Part shown: one piece after another, positions 32,970 through 42,894 of the stretch
Numbering within the stretch: position 1 is the first letter of the stretch
Layout of the letters: every line of letters begins with the position of its first letter
Source: Mesorhizobium sp. AR07
GTDB lineage: Bacteria > Pseudomonadota > Alphaproteobacteria > Rhizobiales > Rhizobiaceae
NCBI RefSeq assembly: GCF_024746815.1
Contig: NZ_CP080525.1
Coordinates: 2,232,001-2,296,000, forward strand
DNA: 64,000 bases
Reading direction: 5' to 3'
Position numbers and translations under genes: made by a program
Notes under the pieces: generated by a model
Seen by the model: only the letters and a program-made list of their open reading frames with translations
Database searches by the model: none
Told to the model about the DNA's origin: nothing

Positions 32970-33417
32970 CCCGACCATCCGCCATCCGGCCGATTCACCG
33001 CCGATATCGAAATGATTGCAGCGAGGTAGGCCGTGCCGCCGCATTCAAATTGTCACTCGCGTATCGCAAGACCACGCAGTCCTCGGAAGCCCACCATAAT
33101 TCAATGAATTCAACAGGATCCACGGAGGTTCGCCAGTCTCGACTTGGCTAACCAAGTTAAATTATACTGCTAAGCAGTTGATAAGTAACGATAATTGTGG
33201 GCCATGAGGGGCATCGTCTATTAAACAAAAACAATCAGTTAGTGGGTGGTTCGCCCGGCCATATACTTCGTATGTTCTCGTATTCGGAGGCGAACCGGGT
33301 GAGCTTCGATTGAGCAAGTGAAACCGAACAATGCCGAGTATCGCTCGCGTGTCCTCGCCGCCTGATTCCGCCAATTAATCCACTAGAGTGCAGCATGCAG
33401 CCACATCGCGCGCAGCA

Positions 33418-36400
33418 TCATTCGAGGGCAATTTGGATTGGAGCTGCCGTCCCGACCGCGGGCTTTCTTCGCCGGCCGACGAACCGGTCGAAGGTCAGGT
33501 AGATGACCGGCGTCGTGAACAGGGTCAGGATCTGCGAGATCACCAGCCCGCCGACAATCGCTATTCCCAGCGGCACGCGAAGTTCGGCGCCGGGGCCATG
33601 GCCAAGCGCCAGCGGCAAGGCGCCAAGCAGCGCTGCAAGCGTCGTCATCATGATCGGCCGGAAACGCATCAGGCATGCCTGCCGGATCGACTCAGTCGGG
33701 CTGAGCCCCTGTTCGCGCTCCGCCTCCAGCGCGAAGTCGATCATCATGATCGCGTTCTTCTTGACGATGCCGATCAACAGGATGATGCCGATCATGCCCA
33801 TGATCGAGAGATCCTGTCCGAACAGCATCAACGCCAGCAACGCGCCAAGACCGGCGGATGGAAGCGTCGAGATGATCGTCAGCGGATGGATCGCGCTTTC
33901 ATAGAGCACGCCTAGCACGATATACACCGCGATCACCGCCGCCAGGATCAAATAGGGCTGGCTTGCCAGCGAATCCTGGAAAGCCTGAGCCGTGCCCTGG
34001 AAGGTGCCGGTGATTGTGGCAGGCATGCCCGCTTTCAATTCGGCACCATGGATCGCCGTCACAGCATCACTGAGCGACACGCCGGGCGCCAGGTTGAACG
34101 ACAGCGTGATGGCGGGTAGCGAGCCCTGATGGTTGATCGTCACCGGCAGCACGCCATTCTGCACGCTCCCTAGCATGCTCAAGGGAATGAGCTTCTGCGT
34201 CGTCGTCGAGAGCACATAGAGGTGCTTCAGCGCATCCGTATTCAGCTGAAAGCGCGGATCGAGCTCCTGCACCACATGATACTGGCTGACCTGCGTGAAC
34301 AGCGTCGCCACCTGACGCTGCCCGAACGCGTCATAGAGAATGTCGTCGATCGCCTGCACGGAGACGCCGAGGCGCGCCGCGGTCGGCCGATCTATGTTCA
34401 AGGTCGCGCTGGTGGCGCCTTTCTGCTTGTCGGACGTCACGTCCATAATGCCGGGCAGAGCGGCCATGGCCTTCTGCATGGTGGTTGCCCATTTGTCGAG
34501 CTCGGTCGTATCGCCGCTCTGCAGCGTGTACTGGTACTGCGACGCCGACGAACGGCCACCGACCTGGATGTCCTGGCGGATCTGCATGCCCACCGTCAGC
34601 CCCTCGATGTTCGAGGTGGATTTCTTGATCCTCGCCATGACCTGTGCCGCGTTCGCTTTGCGGACCGCGAATGGCTTCAGCTCGATCTGCAACTGCCCAA
34701 TGCTCGACGAGGGACTGGGATTGATCCAATACGAGGTGCTCGCGACGTCCGGATCCTTCTGGATGATGCCGCCCAGTTGCTGCATCTTCACTGACATCGC
34801 GTCGAAGGAGATATCGGTCGCGGCCTGTGCCTGTCCCTGGATAAATCCGGTGTCCTGCTGCGGCAGGAAGCCCTTCGGCGTAATCGTGTAGAGCCAAAGC
34901 GTCGCGGCCAGGACCACGACCGTGACGAGGAGCGTCGGTATCCGGTGCCGGATTACGATGTCGAGGCAGCGACCGTAGCCGCTCGTGACAGCATTGAAGC
35001 CCCGTTCGGACCACTGATAGAGCCGGCCACGCGGCTTGTCGTGATCGTGCTTGATCAGCCACGCGCACAGCATCGGCGTAACCGTGAGCGACGTCACTCC
35101 GGACATTAGGATCGCGATGCTAACTGTCACCGCGAATTCGCGGAACAGGCGGCCGACGACGCCGCCCATGAGCAGGATGGGGATGAAGACGGCGATCAGC
35201 GAGATCGTCATAGAGATGATCGTGAACGTCACTTCACGCGACCCGTCGATAGCGGCCTGGATCTTCGACTTTCCCATTTCGAGGTGGCGCATGACGTTTT
35301 CGATGACAACGATCGCGTCGTCCACGACGAAGCCGACCGCGATGACGAGGCCCATCAGCGACAGATTGTCGAGGCTATAGCCAAGCAGATACATCACACT
35401 GAAAGTGCCGAGCAGAGACAGCGGAATGGTGATGCTCGGGATGATCGTCGCCCAGAAATTGCGCAGGAACACGAAGATCACACCGACCACCAGAGCGATG
35501 GTGATCAGCATCGTATATTGGACGTCGTCCACCGAGGCTTGGATGGTCTGTGTGCGATCGCCAACCACGTCGAGTTTGACCGCGGCCGGAAGCCCCGCGG
35601 ACAGCGCCGGCAACCGATCCTTGATCGCCTGAATCGTACTTAAGACGTTGAACCCCGCCTGCTTGTGAATGTCGATCATCACGGCGCGCGTACCCTTCAG
35701 CCAAGCCGCTTGATGGGTGTCCTCGGGTGCGGTGATTACTGTGCCGAGGTCGCTCAACAGGATCGGCGCACCGTTGCGGTAGGCGACGACCATGCCGCGA
35801 TAAGCCGGCGCGTCGATGAGCTGATCGGTGGCGTCGAGCACGATGGTGCGGCTGGCGTCACTGAGCGACCCCTTCGGCGCGTTGACCGTCTGCTGGCCGA
35901 TGACGGTGCGCACATCCTCCAGCGTCAGACCGCGCGCGGCAACCTTGTCGGGATCGAGACGGATGCGGACGGAAGGGCGTTGCGGCCCGTGGAAATCCAC
36001 AAGGCCAACGCCGGACATCTGCGACACCTGCTGTGCGATGACATCCTCGGCATAGTGATCGATCTCGGTCATCGAGACGAGGTCCGAGCTCAGCGAGAGC
36101 GTCAGCAGCGTCGCTTCGGCAGGGTTGCTTTTGTGGAACGTCGGTGGACTGGGGAGGTTCTTCGGCAGTGCTCCCGCGGCGGCCGAGATCGCCGCCTGCA
36201 CATCCTGCGAAGCGGCATTGATATCGCGCGAAAGATCGAACTGCATGGTGATCGACGTGCGTCCCGAAGAGCTGCTCGATGTCATTTGGGTGACGCCGGA
36301 TACGTTCGTGGACAGTGAATTCTCAAGCGGCGTCGCGACGGCGGATGCCATCGTTTCAGCGCTGGCGCCCGGAAGGTTGGCCGATATCTGGATTGTCGGG

Positions 36401-36525
36401 AAATCGACCTGCGGGAGCGGCGCGACTGGCAGTTTGAAATATGCCACCGTGCCCAGCATGATCAGGCCGGCTGCGAGCAGACACGTACCGACCCGCCGAC
36501 GGATGAAGAGTTCCGAGATACCCAT
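33418..36525 (-). CDS. RND-family multidrug efflux permease (HAE1, MdtB/MdtC-like)
   Basis: The 1035-residue protein has the full RND layout: an N-terminal membrane helix, a large periplasmic loop, helices 2-6, a second loop and helices 8-12. Recognisable motifs are L-P-V-A-P-L-P-Q-V-D-F-P-T-I-Q near the start, V-D-D-A-I-V-V-I-E-N-V with the proton-relay acids, and P-M-L-C-A. It is an inner-membrane proton-driven pump that works with the adaptor encoded 1 bp upstream and an outer-membrane channel not present here. The arrangement regulator-adaptor-permease on one strand implies control by the OmpR-type regulator at 37994. The substrate range cannot be read from the sequence. Confidence 0.94.
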   Translation of the reverse strand: MGISELFIRRRVGTCLLAAGLIMLGTVAYFKLPVAPLPQVDFPTIQISANLPGASAETMASAVATPLENSLSTNVSGVTQMTSSSSSGRTSITMQFDLSRDINAASQDVQAAISAAAGALPKNLPSPPTFHKSNPAEATLLTLSLSSDLVSMTEIDHYAEDVIAQQVSQMSGVGLVDFHGPQRPSVRIRLDPDKVAARGLTLEDVRTVIGQQTVNAPKGSLSDASRTIVLDATDQLIDAPAYRGMVVAYRNGAPILLSDLGTVITAPEDTHQAAWLKGTRAVMIDIHKQAGFNVLSTIQAIKDRLPALSAGLPAAVKLDVVGDRTQTIQASVDDVQYTMLITIALVVGVIFVFLRNFWATIIPSITIPLSLLGTFSVMYLLGYSLDNLSLMGLVIAVGFVVDDAIVVIENVMRHLEMGKSKIQAAIDGSREVTFTIISMTISLIAVFIPILLMGGVVGRLFREFAVTVSIAILMSGVTSLTVTPMLCAWLIKHDHDKPRGRLYQWSERGFNAVTSGYGRCLDIVIRHRIPTLLVTVVVLAATLWLYTITPKGFLPQQDTGFIQGQAQAATDISFDAMSVKMQQLGGIIQKDPDVASTSYWINPSPSSSIGQLQIELKPFAVRKANAAQVMARIKKSTSNIEGLTVGMQIRQDIQVGGRSSASQYQYTLQSGDTTELDKWATTMQKAMAALPGIMDVTSDKQKGATSATLNIDRPTAARLGVSVQAIDDILYDAFGQRQVATLFTQVSQYHVVQELDPRFQLNTDALKHLYVLSTTTQKLIPLSMLGSVQNGVLPVTINHQGSLPAITLSFNLAPGVSLSDAVTAIHGAELKAGMPATITGTFQGTAQAFQDSLASQPYLILAAVIAVYIVLGVLYESAIHPLTIISTLPSAGLGALLALMLFGQDLSIMGMIGIILLIGIVKKNAIMMIDFALEAEREQGLSPTESIRQACLMRFRPIMMTTLAALLGALPLALGHGPGAELRVPLGIAIVGGLVISQILTLFTTPVIYLTFDRFVGRRRKPAVGTAAPIQIALE

Positions 36526-36526
36526 T

Positions 36527-37804
36527 TTACTGCGCCTCCGACACGACGTTCTGCTGTGCGCCGCCGATTTGCGTCACCTGCATGCTCGTGCCATCAGCCA
36601 GGCGTGACTGCCCAGACACCACGATGTTGTCGCCCTCGGCGACACCCGATCGCAGCGCCGTCACATCGCCGACCGTCTGCCCGACCGTCACCTGGGCGAC
36701 CTTCACCGTGTTGTTCGGCGTGACGACGAAGATATACGGCCCTTTCTGGCCACTCTGAACGGCGATCGACGGCACCACCAGCGCGTTCCGATCAATTCGC
36801 TCCGTGACCTGCGCCGTGACCAGTTCGCCCGGCCACAGCGTCTGGTCCTGATTGTCGAACTCTGCTTTCAGCTTGACCATGCCGGTCGTGGTATCGACCT
36901 GACTGTCGATGACTGTCAGATTCCCGTCGGCCAGATGCTTTGAGCGATCTCGGGTATCGATGGCCACCGGCAGCGGCGCGCTGTGTTGCCCGCTCAGAAG
37001 ATCCGGCAGATCGTCCTGGGGCAGCGAGAACTGCACGGAGATCGGCCGGATCTGTGTGATGGTCACGATGCCGGTGGCATCATTGGCATGGACCAGCGCG
37101 CCTTCGTTGACCTGTTTCAGGCCGGCGCGCCCGGAGATCGGCGCGGCGATCGTCGCATAGCTGAGATTGAGCTTGGCGGTATCGACCGCGGCCTGGTCGC
37201 CATCGACCGTCGCCTGCATGACCGCTACCTGTGCGCGGGCCGTATCGGCGGCCTGCGTTGTCCCCGCGCCGGACTGGGTCAACTTCGTCGCCCGCCCCTC
37301 GTCGGCGCGCGCATTGGCGAGTTGCGCGACATCCTTCTGCAATGTTGCCTGCGCCTGCGCGAGCTGCGCGGCATAGGCGCGCGGATCAAGCTGGGCAAGG
37401 ACATCGCCCGCCTTCACCTCCTGTCCTTCGCTGAAGAAGATGCGCTGTATCTGGCCGTCGACCCTGGCCTTGACGTCGACCTGGTTCAGCGGAAGCACGG
37501 TGCCGAGCCCCGTCCGCGCGATCGGCAGGTCGCGCACCGAGGCAAAGGCCGCAGTGACCGGAATCGGCGCTGCGGCGATCTTGGCAAGTGGCGCGGTGTC
37601 GCCCTGACGGAGCGTCAGGGCTCCCGCGCCTGCCGCCACCACAAGGATCGCGCCGAGCGCCAGCCACCGTACCGTACTGGGAGAGGGCGTCTGACTGCCT
37701 GTCGTCTGGTCGCCATCTGTCTGGGTGTCTTGGTTTTCAGGGTCGTCGCGCACAGGGGTCTCCATGGGTTCGACTGCCGTTGCGGCGGAAGAGACGGCTG
37801 GCAT
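36527..37804 (-). CDS. RND efflux periplasmic adaptor (MdtA-like)
   Basis: The frame is open from 37966. ATG 37804 is taken here, giving about 425 residues, but ATG 37765 is also possible, and none has a strong ribosome site. A membrane anchor (W-L-A-L-G-A-I-L-V-V-A-A-G-A-G) is followed by the lipoyl half-motif V-D-V-K-A-R-V-D-G-Q-I and a helical hairpin (A-Q-L-A-Q-A-Q-A-T-L). Next come the second half-motif A-P-I-S-G-R-A-G and beta-barrel and membrane-proximal domains ending near T-Q-I-G-G-A-Q. It links the RND pump to the outer-membrane channel. It is separated from the pump gene by 1 bp. Confidence 0.9.
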   Translation of the reverse strand: MPAVSSAATAVEPMETPVRDDPENQDTQTDGDQTTGSQTPSPSTVRWLALGAILVVAAGAGALTLRQGDTAPLAKIAAAPIPVTAAFASVRDLPIARTGLGTVLPLNQVDVKARVDGQIQRIFFSEGQEVKAGDVLAQLDPRAYAAQLAQAQATLQKDVAQLANARADEGRATKLTQSGAGTTQAADTARAQVAVMQATVDGDQAAVDTAKLNLSYATIAAPISGRAGLKQVNEGALVHANDATGIVTITQIRPISVQFSLPQDDLPDLLSGQHSAPLPVAIDTRDRSKHLADGNLTVIDSQVDTTTGMVKLKAEFDNQDQTLWPGELVTAQVTERIDRNALVVPSIAVQSGQKGPYIFVVTPNNTVKVAQVTVGQTVGDVTALRSGVAEGDNIVVSGQSRLADGTSMQVTQIGGAQQNVVSEAQ

Positions 37805-37993
37805 TTCTCTGTTTCGACGCCGTGCCCACATCGAAAATGCGGCACCCTTCGAACTGGAGAGGATTTTCGGGCCGGCGTCCCGCTTCTCGACAGGCAGCGC
37901 AATGCAAATGCTGCATTGCACAATCACCATGGGGTCGCGTTCATGTCGGGCCATTCGCCCGAACATGAAATATCGTTCAGGTAGGAAAATGCA

Positions 37994-38674
37994 CTAGGAC
38001 CGCTGCGGACCGAGGACATAGCCCGAGCCCGGCACCGTATGGATCAGCGGGGCGGCGAACCCCTCATCCACCTTGCCGCGCAAGCGGTGGATATGCATGT
38101 CGACGATGTTGCCGCGCGGTTCGAAATCATAGGGCCACGCCGTTTCGAGCAGCATCGAACGCGTCACGATCTGCCCGGCATGGCGCATCAGCAGCTCCAG
38201 CAACAGGAATTCCCGGTACTGGAGATCGATGTGGCGCGCGCCGCGCACCGCGCGCCGGCCAAGCACATCAAGCTCCAGGTCGCCGACCTTCAGCACCGCT
38301 TGCCGCCGTGTCGGCTGGACGCGCCTTGCTAGCGCGTCGAGCCGCGCCAGTATCTCCGAGAAGGCATAGGGCTTAGCGATGTAATCGTCGCATCCCGCCT
38401 GCAAGCCTTCGATCCTGTCTTGCGTGCTGGCGCGGGCGCTCAACATCAACGCCGGCACCTGATTGCCATGGGCGCGGATGCCTTTGACCAATTCGATGCC
38501 GTCCATCTGCGGAAGCATCCTGTCGAGGACCAGAACGTCGTAGATATCTTCCAACGCCATGGCCAGGCCCGTCGCGCCGTCGCGGGCGCGGTCGACGACA
38601 TGGCCGGCTTCCGAAAGCCCGCGCTTTAGGTAACTCGCCGTCTTTTCATCGTCTTCGACAATAAGGATGCGCAT
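37994..38674 (-). CDS. OmpR-family response regulator
   Basis: The start at 38674 (M-R-I-L-I-V-E-D-D) gives 226 residues. Upstream codons to 38740 are not conserved. The receiver domain has the acidic pocket E-D-D, the phosphorylatable Asp in V-L-V-L-D-R-M-L-P and Lys in Y-I-A-K-P-Y. The C-terminal winged helix (R-E-F-L-L-L-E-L-L and V-D-M-H-I-H-R-L-R-G-K) binds DNA. It heads the RND pump operon with a gap of 29-190 bp, depending on the adaptor start, and has no kinase of its own nearby in the same operon. The kinase encoded at 39720 could serve both regulators. Confidence 0.92.
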   Translation of the reverse strand: MRILIVEDDEKTASYLKRGLSEAGHVVDRARDGATGLAMALEDIYDVLVLDRMLPQMDGIELVKGIRAHGNQVPALMLSARASTQDRIEGLQAGCDDYIAKPYAFSEILARLDALARRVQPTRRQAVLKVGDLELDVLGRRAVRGARHIDLQYREFLLLELLMRHAGQIVTRSMLLETAWPYDFEPRGNIVDMHIHRLRGKVDEGFAAPLIHTVPGSGYVLGPQRS

Positions 38675-39049
38675 CGGACCGTCATTCTCGCCGCCGGAAG
38701 ATGAACCCGATCTCATAGTGCGGCGAAATTGCCGGACCACAGGGTCTGTATGGACATACAGAGCTTCGCAGGGTCAGGCTGACGCCAAAGGCACCGACCG
38801 GATTAGCATCTCCCGCAAAAACATAGGCGCGGAAGGCAGCGATGACCAGATTTGTGCTCGCGGCGGCCGCCAGTGGCGGTTCTTGCCATCGCCAGTTCGT
38901 CGCTGCTGTAGACCTTTCGCCGGGTGTCTTTGCAGAGCCAAACATGAATCCGATTTAATGTTGGCGCGAAACCGATCTAGGTCGGATGCATCTATAAGGA
39001 ATACCATATGCAAGCAGCGGCATGATCTTGCCCGCCGTCGGAGTGCAGT
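38675..39049. promoter_or_regulatory. Shared control region between two divergent response-regulator genes
   Basis: This 375-bp gap contains no gene. It must hold promoters for the pump operon (minus) and for the two-component pair (plus). The palindrome at 38745-38762 is the only strong site visible. Confidence 0.6.
38745..38762. promoter_or_regulatory. 18-bp perfect palindrome, candidate operator
   Basis: TCTGTATG-GA-CATACAGA is a perfect 8-bp inverted repeat with a 2-bp centre, 71 bp upstream of the pump-operon regulator start. The position suits a dimeric regulator. Which protein binds is not known. The two OmpR-type regulators flanking it are the obvious candidates. Confidence 0.55.
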
Positions 39050-39733
39050 GTGACAACCATACTGGTGATAGAGGACGATGTGCAGACCTCGCGCGAAATC
39101 GAGGCGGCGCTTGTCGACTATGGATATGAGACGCGGACTGCCTTCACGGGTCGTGATGGTCTCGTGAAAGCGATCAGCGATCCCTACGATGCCATCGTTC
39201 TCGATCGCATGCTGCCAGGCGACCTCGACGGACTGGGCGTGCTGGCGGCGCTGCGTGCAGCTGGCATCCATGCGCCGGTGCTGATCCTCAGCGCCTTGAC
39301 GGCCGTCGACGAACGCGTTCGCGGGCTGAAGGCCGGCGGCGATGACTATTTGACCAAGCCTTTCGATTTCCTTGAGCTGACGGCAAGGCTGGATGTCCTG
39401 CTTCGCCGGCGCAATGCACCGATAACCGAATCCGTGCTGCGGGCCGGCCCGCTGGAGGTGGACCTTCTGACGCACACCGTTCGACGTCACGGGCAGCTCG
39501 TCGACCTGTTGCCGAGGGAATACCGGCTCCTGGAATATCTTGTCCGCAATGCCGGACAGGTGGTGACGCGCACCATGTTGTTCGAGGAGATCTGGCACTA
39601 CCGCTACGACGAGCCGACCAATCTCATCGATGTGCATGTCAGCAAGCTGCGGCGCAAGATCGACACGGCCGGCGAGCCGTCGGTCATCCAGACGGTGCGC
39701 GGCTCGGGTTACGTCCTCAATGCGGCTGGCTGA
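39050..39733 (+). CDS. OmpR-family response regulator
   Basis: The 227-residue protein starts at GTG 39050. The receiver domain has I-E-D-D, the phosphoacceptor in A-I-V-L-D-R-M-L-P-G and Lys in Y-L-T-K-P-F. The C-terminal DNA-binding domain includes L-L-P-R-E-Y-R-L-L-E-Y-L, V-H-V-S-K-L-R-R-K-I-D and G-S-G-Y-V-L. It overlaps the kinase gene by 14 bp, so the two form a translationally coupled pair. Its own regulon is unknown, but it is divergent from an efflux operon. Confidence 0.94.
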   Translation: MTTILVIEDDVQTSREIEAALVDYGYETRTAFTGRDGLVKAISDPYDAIVLDRMLPGDLDGLGVLAALRAAGIHAPVLILSALTAVDERVRGLKAGGDDYLTKPFDFLELTARLDVLLRRRNAPITESVLRAGPLEVDLLTHTVRRHGQLVDLLPREYRLLEYLVRNAGQVVTRTMLFEEIWHYRYDEPTNLIDVHVSKLRRKIDTAGEPSVIQTVRGSGYVLNAAG

Positions 39734-41102
39734 CCTCTCCAGGACAACCAGCTTCAGGCTGGCGATCGCGTTCCTGGCTTTGTTCGGCCTGGCGTCGCTG
39801 ACACTTTTCGCTTTCATTTCATGGGAAGTGAAGGGCTTTCTCTCGAACAGGGTCGACGAGTGGGTGCAGCGTGAGGGGAAGGTGCTATCGCGTCTCGATG
39901 CGACCGCGCTGGCGCAGAGGCTGGACAACCGCCAGCGCGACGACGCCACCACCGAGCGGCCGATTACCCTTTACGATGCGACCGGCAAGGTCCTCGCCGG
40001 CAACCCGCTACTCTTCCCCGCCGGACATGACAATGCCACCGCGCCGTTCGAGTTCGGCCACGGAAGCCATCTTCCCATGGCGCCCTTTCGTGGGCTGACC
40101 TGGCGATTGCCGACAGGCCAAACCCTACTAGTTGCGCAAAGCGTCGACGAATTGAACGAATTCGGCGACGTCCTGCTCGGCGCAATGTTGCTCGCCGGCG
40201 GCGTGACGACGGTTCTGGGATTGGTTGGAGCGATCCTGATCGGCGCCGGTGCCGTCCGGCAACTGGACGACATCACCAAGGCGACCCGCAGCATCGTCAA
40301 GGGCGACCTCTCCGGCCGCCTGCCGACGCGAGGCAGCGGAGACGTCGGGCGGCTTGTCGCCGTAGTCAACGAGATGTTGGACGAATTGCAGCGGCTGATG
40401 AACGAGGTGAAAGGCGTCTGCGACAACATCGCTCATGAAATGCGCACGCCGCTGACCCGCCTGCTTGCCGGTCTCGACCGTTCGCGAAGACGGTCGTCAT
40501 CCACTGCCGACTACGCCGAAAGCGTCGACGAGGCGATTGCCGAAACGCAAGGCATCTTGAAGACCTTCGGCGCGCTGTTGCGCATTTCCGAAATCGAGGA
40601 CGGCGCGCGGCGGGCCGGCTTCATCGACGTCGACCTTGGCGCCATCGTCACCGATGCCGTCGAGTTCTACGAGCCGCTTGCCGAGGACAAGAACATCACG
40701 CTCAGATCCTGTTTCGATGGCGAGCCCGCCAGACCCTCGCGCGGTGACCCGAGCCTGCTTTTCGAGGCTTTCGCCAACCTGATCGACAATGCGATCAAAT
40801 TCACGCCGGCAGGCGGCTCCGTCGAGGTCCGGCTTGTCCGCAACGACGCGGCCGACGTCGTCTCTGTCAGCGACACCGGCCCGGGCATTTCCGAGGCCGA
40901 CCGGACCATGGTTCTGAAGCGGTTCTACCGCGCGGAGCCGAGCCGCCACGAACCCGGCAACGGCCTAGGCCTCAGCCTGGTGGCCGCGATCGCGCGCTTG
41001 CACGACATGGAAATGGCGATCGAAGGACCGCCTGGTTGCCGGATAGCCTTGACCCGCAACCGATCCGAGAAGGTGTCGCCCTTAGAGATCTCCGATTTTT
41101 AA
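39720..41102 (+). CDS. Sensor histidine kinase
   Basis: The start ATG 39720 lies inside the regulator gene, giving 460 residues. Helix 1 (L-A-I-A-F-L-A-L-F-G-L-A-S-L) and helix 2 (A-M-L-L-A-G-G-V-T-T-V-L-G-L-V) flank a periplasmic sensor of about 120 residues. A HAMP linker, the phosphoacceptor H in N-I-A-H-E-M-R-T-P-L, and the ATPase domain with N-L-I-D-N-A-I-K-F-T, D-T-G-P-G-I-S and G-N-G-L-G-L-S follow. All catalytic boxes are intact. The ligand is not known. Confidence 0.94.
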   Translation: MRLADLSRTTSFRLAIAFLALFGLASLTLFAFISWEVKGFLSNRVDEWVQREGKVLSRLDATALAQRLDNRQRDDATTERPITLYDATGKVLAGNPLLFPAGHDNATAPFEFGHGSHLPMAPFRGLTWRLPTGQTLLVAQSVDELNEFGDVLLGAMLLAGGVTTVLGLVGAILIGAGAVRQLDDITKATRSIVKGDLSGRLPTRGSGDVGRLVAVVNEMLDELQRLMNEVKGVCDNIAHEMRTPLTRLLAGLDRSRRRSSSTADYAESVDEAIAETQGILKTFGALLRISEIEDGARRAGFIDVDLGAIVTDAVEFYEPLAEDKNITLRSCFDGEPARPSRGDPSLLFEAFANLIDNAIKFTPAGGSVEVRLVRNDAADVVSVSDTGPGISEADRTMVLKRFYRAEPSRHEPGNGLGLSLVAAIARLHDMEMAIEGPPGCRIALTRNRSEKVSPLEISDF

Positions 41103-41174
41103 CTCCTTGTCGCTTTTTCGGAACCACATTCCGCTGTCGACAAACGGCTTCCTGGCATCACACAGGGTTTCCAG

Positions 41175-41190
41175 AAACGGTTTGCCGTTT
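41175..41190. terminator. Short hairpin between convergent kinase and MFS genes
   Basis: AAACGG-TTTG-CCGTTT forms a 6-bp stem in the 179-bp gap where two transcription units converge. A weak bidirectional terminator is plausible. There is no long T-run. Confidence 0.35.
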
Positions 41191-41281
41191 GCTCACCCTG
41201 CTCATGAGCGCGTTGATCTCGGCCGCGACAACTGTAACCTTGCCGGCCATCTTCAAGCGGGCATAAAGGGGACCATTCATG

Positions 41282-42565
41282 TCATTCACGTTCCTCCGGC
41301 GGCCGAATCTTGCGGAACGTCGCGAGCAGAAGGATGTCATAGACGATCTTCAAGGTGCCAGCGATAAGCAGCGGCCAGCCGAAACCCGAAACCGCAAGCA
41401 GCGAGCCGGCGAGCATCGGACTGGCCGCCGAGGCGAGACTGCGTGGGACTGCGGTGACGCCCGCAGCGGCAGCTCGCTCACCGGGCGTAACCACCGCCAT
41501 CACGTAGGAGGTGCGGGTCGGTACGTCAATCTGCGACAGAGCGCTCCGGATCAGCAGAAGGACGATCACCGGAGCGAGGCTTTGCATGAAGGGAATGAGC
41601 AGCAGGCAAAGACTCGATGGCAGGTGGGTGAACACCATCGTGTTCACCAGCCCGATCCGCTTGGAGATTTGAACAGCCACCAAATATGACACGGCTGAAA
41701 GCACGCCCGTGCAGAAGAAAATTGCGCCCGCAGTGGCGAGCGAAAGGCCAAAGGTTTGATAAAGCCACAGTGCCAGCAAGGACTGTACCACAAGACCGCC
41801 GGCAAATGCGTCCAGGCTGAAGAGTGCGGCCAGCGTGAGGACGATGGTTCGAGACTTGCGCAAGGGCTCCGCCGGCGCCGCACTTTCGTCGATCGATTCA
41901 TCTGGCAGCCTCCTATACAGGAGCAGCGATCCGACCCCAAGGAAGGCATAGAGCAGGAATGCGAGCTGGAGGGCCTGCTTGATCTCCAGGCCGACAAGTT
42001 GTCGGAGGATGTCGGGTGCGCCGGCCGCCAGAGCGCCGACAGCTCCGATGAGGGAACCGACAACGCTGTAGCGGGCAAACAGCGCGGTACGGTCGCGATC
42101 GGTGACACTGTGCGCGAGCTGCGTATGCTCCAGTGGCAGAAACACGCTTACATCGCCGGAGGATGGGTTCAACGTCCCGACGAAAGCGACCAGGAGCAGC
42201 GGCCAGAAATCCTGGACGAGCGTGAAGGCAAGTCCGGTGAGAACCATCAGGCCTGCTGCCGCGATGAGCAGGGAGCGGGGCGAGAAACGGTGTGCGACGG
42301 CCCCGACACCCAGCGTGAGCGCGGCCGATCCCGAAAGCGTGGCTGTGGCGAAGATCCCGATCTCGAAGGCGTTGAAGCCGAGCGCCGCCAGATAGGCGGG
42401 AAGCAAAAGACTGACGAGTCCATCGCCAAACGCCCGCAGTCCCTTTGAGGCCAGCAGGTAGGAAGCCGCCGGCCCGGCGCCGGAAGGCAGCAGCGCAAAT
42501 CTTCGTTTCGGATCTCGGATATCCGTCGTTTTCTTCGCAGCAAGGGATGATGGCATGGCGTCCAC
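41282..42565 (-). CDS. MFS transporter
   Basis: The 427-residue protein has about 12 hydrophobic segments and a central hydrophilic loop (around residues 208-225). The first half has A-Y-L-A-A-L-G-F-N-A-F-E-I-G and a region matching the family's early loop. The second half has V-V-T-P-G-E-R-A-A-A-A-G. This looks like a drug- or sugar-efflux type major facilitator. The substrate is unknown. It is convergent with the kinase gene. It has 329 bp of upstream DNA on its own strand before the GntR gene, so it may have its own promoter. Confidence 0.85.
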   Translation of the reverse strand: MDAMPSSLAAKKTTDIRDPKRRFALLPSGAGPAASYLLASKGLRAFGDGLVSLLLPAYLAALGFNAFEIGIFATATLSGSAALTLGVGAVAHRFSPRSLLIAAAGLMVLTGLAFTLVQDFWPLLLVAFVGTLNPSSGDVSVFLPLEHTQLAHSVTDRDRTALFARYSVVGSLIGAVGALAAGAPDILRQLVGLEIKQALQLAFLLYAFLGVGSLLLYRRLPDESIDESAAPAEPLRKSRTIVLTLAALFSLDAFAGGLVVQSLLALWLYQTFGLSLATAGAIFFCTGVLSAVSYLVAVQISKRIGLVNTMVFTHLPSSLCLLLIPFMQSLAPVIVLLLIRSALSQIDVPTRTSYVMAVVTPGERAAAAGVTAVPRSLASAASPMLAGSLLAVSGFGWPLLIAGTLKIVYDILLLATFRKIRPPEERE

Positions 42566-42894
42566 CTCAAAAAAGAGAGCCTGGACGCGAACATTCGGCT
42601 AACGCCTCACGGGGTCGTCGCGGATGAACCCCTACTTGACGTTTGTATCCTCTAGCCGTGCGTGTCAATCCACAAGGCTCCGCAACAGCCCACTCAACGC
42701 CCCTATTCGAGGCGCTTTCCCATCCCGAGCTGCCGGCAATGCAGCCTGATTTCGAGCTCGGTCTAGCGCGCTTGCTAGCGCGCTCAGCTTATCTGCGATC
42801 GGCGTTCCGATTCCCGCGCATGGATCAGGACCCACGCGGCGCGGAAATATCCGTTGCCGCCAGTAACGATGTCGTTGAAACCAATGCGCCAGAA
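42566..42894. other. Intergenic region with a 7-bp hairpin
   Basis: No credible gene is seen. AGCGCGC-TTGCTA-GCGCGCT at 42765-42784 forms a perfect stem about 110 bp downstream of the GntR gene's stop and could end or stabilise that transcript. The plus-strand frame over 42643-43221 runs antisense into the GntR gene and is not supported. Confidence 0.45.

Larger units (their letters stand above)
32244..33417. other. Long decayed intergenic region with gene fragments
   Basis: No intact gene is seen between acvB and the RND pump gene. Two fragments are described separately (32251-32433 and 32809-32969). The 33010-33417 part is AT-richer, with no convincing frame on either strand. Confidence 0.5.
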
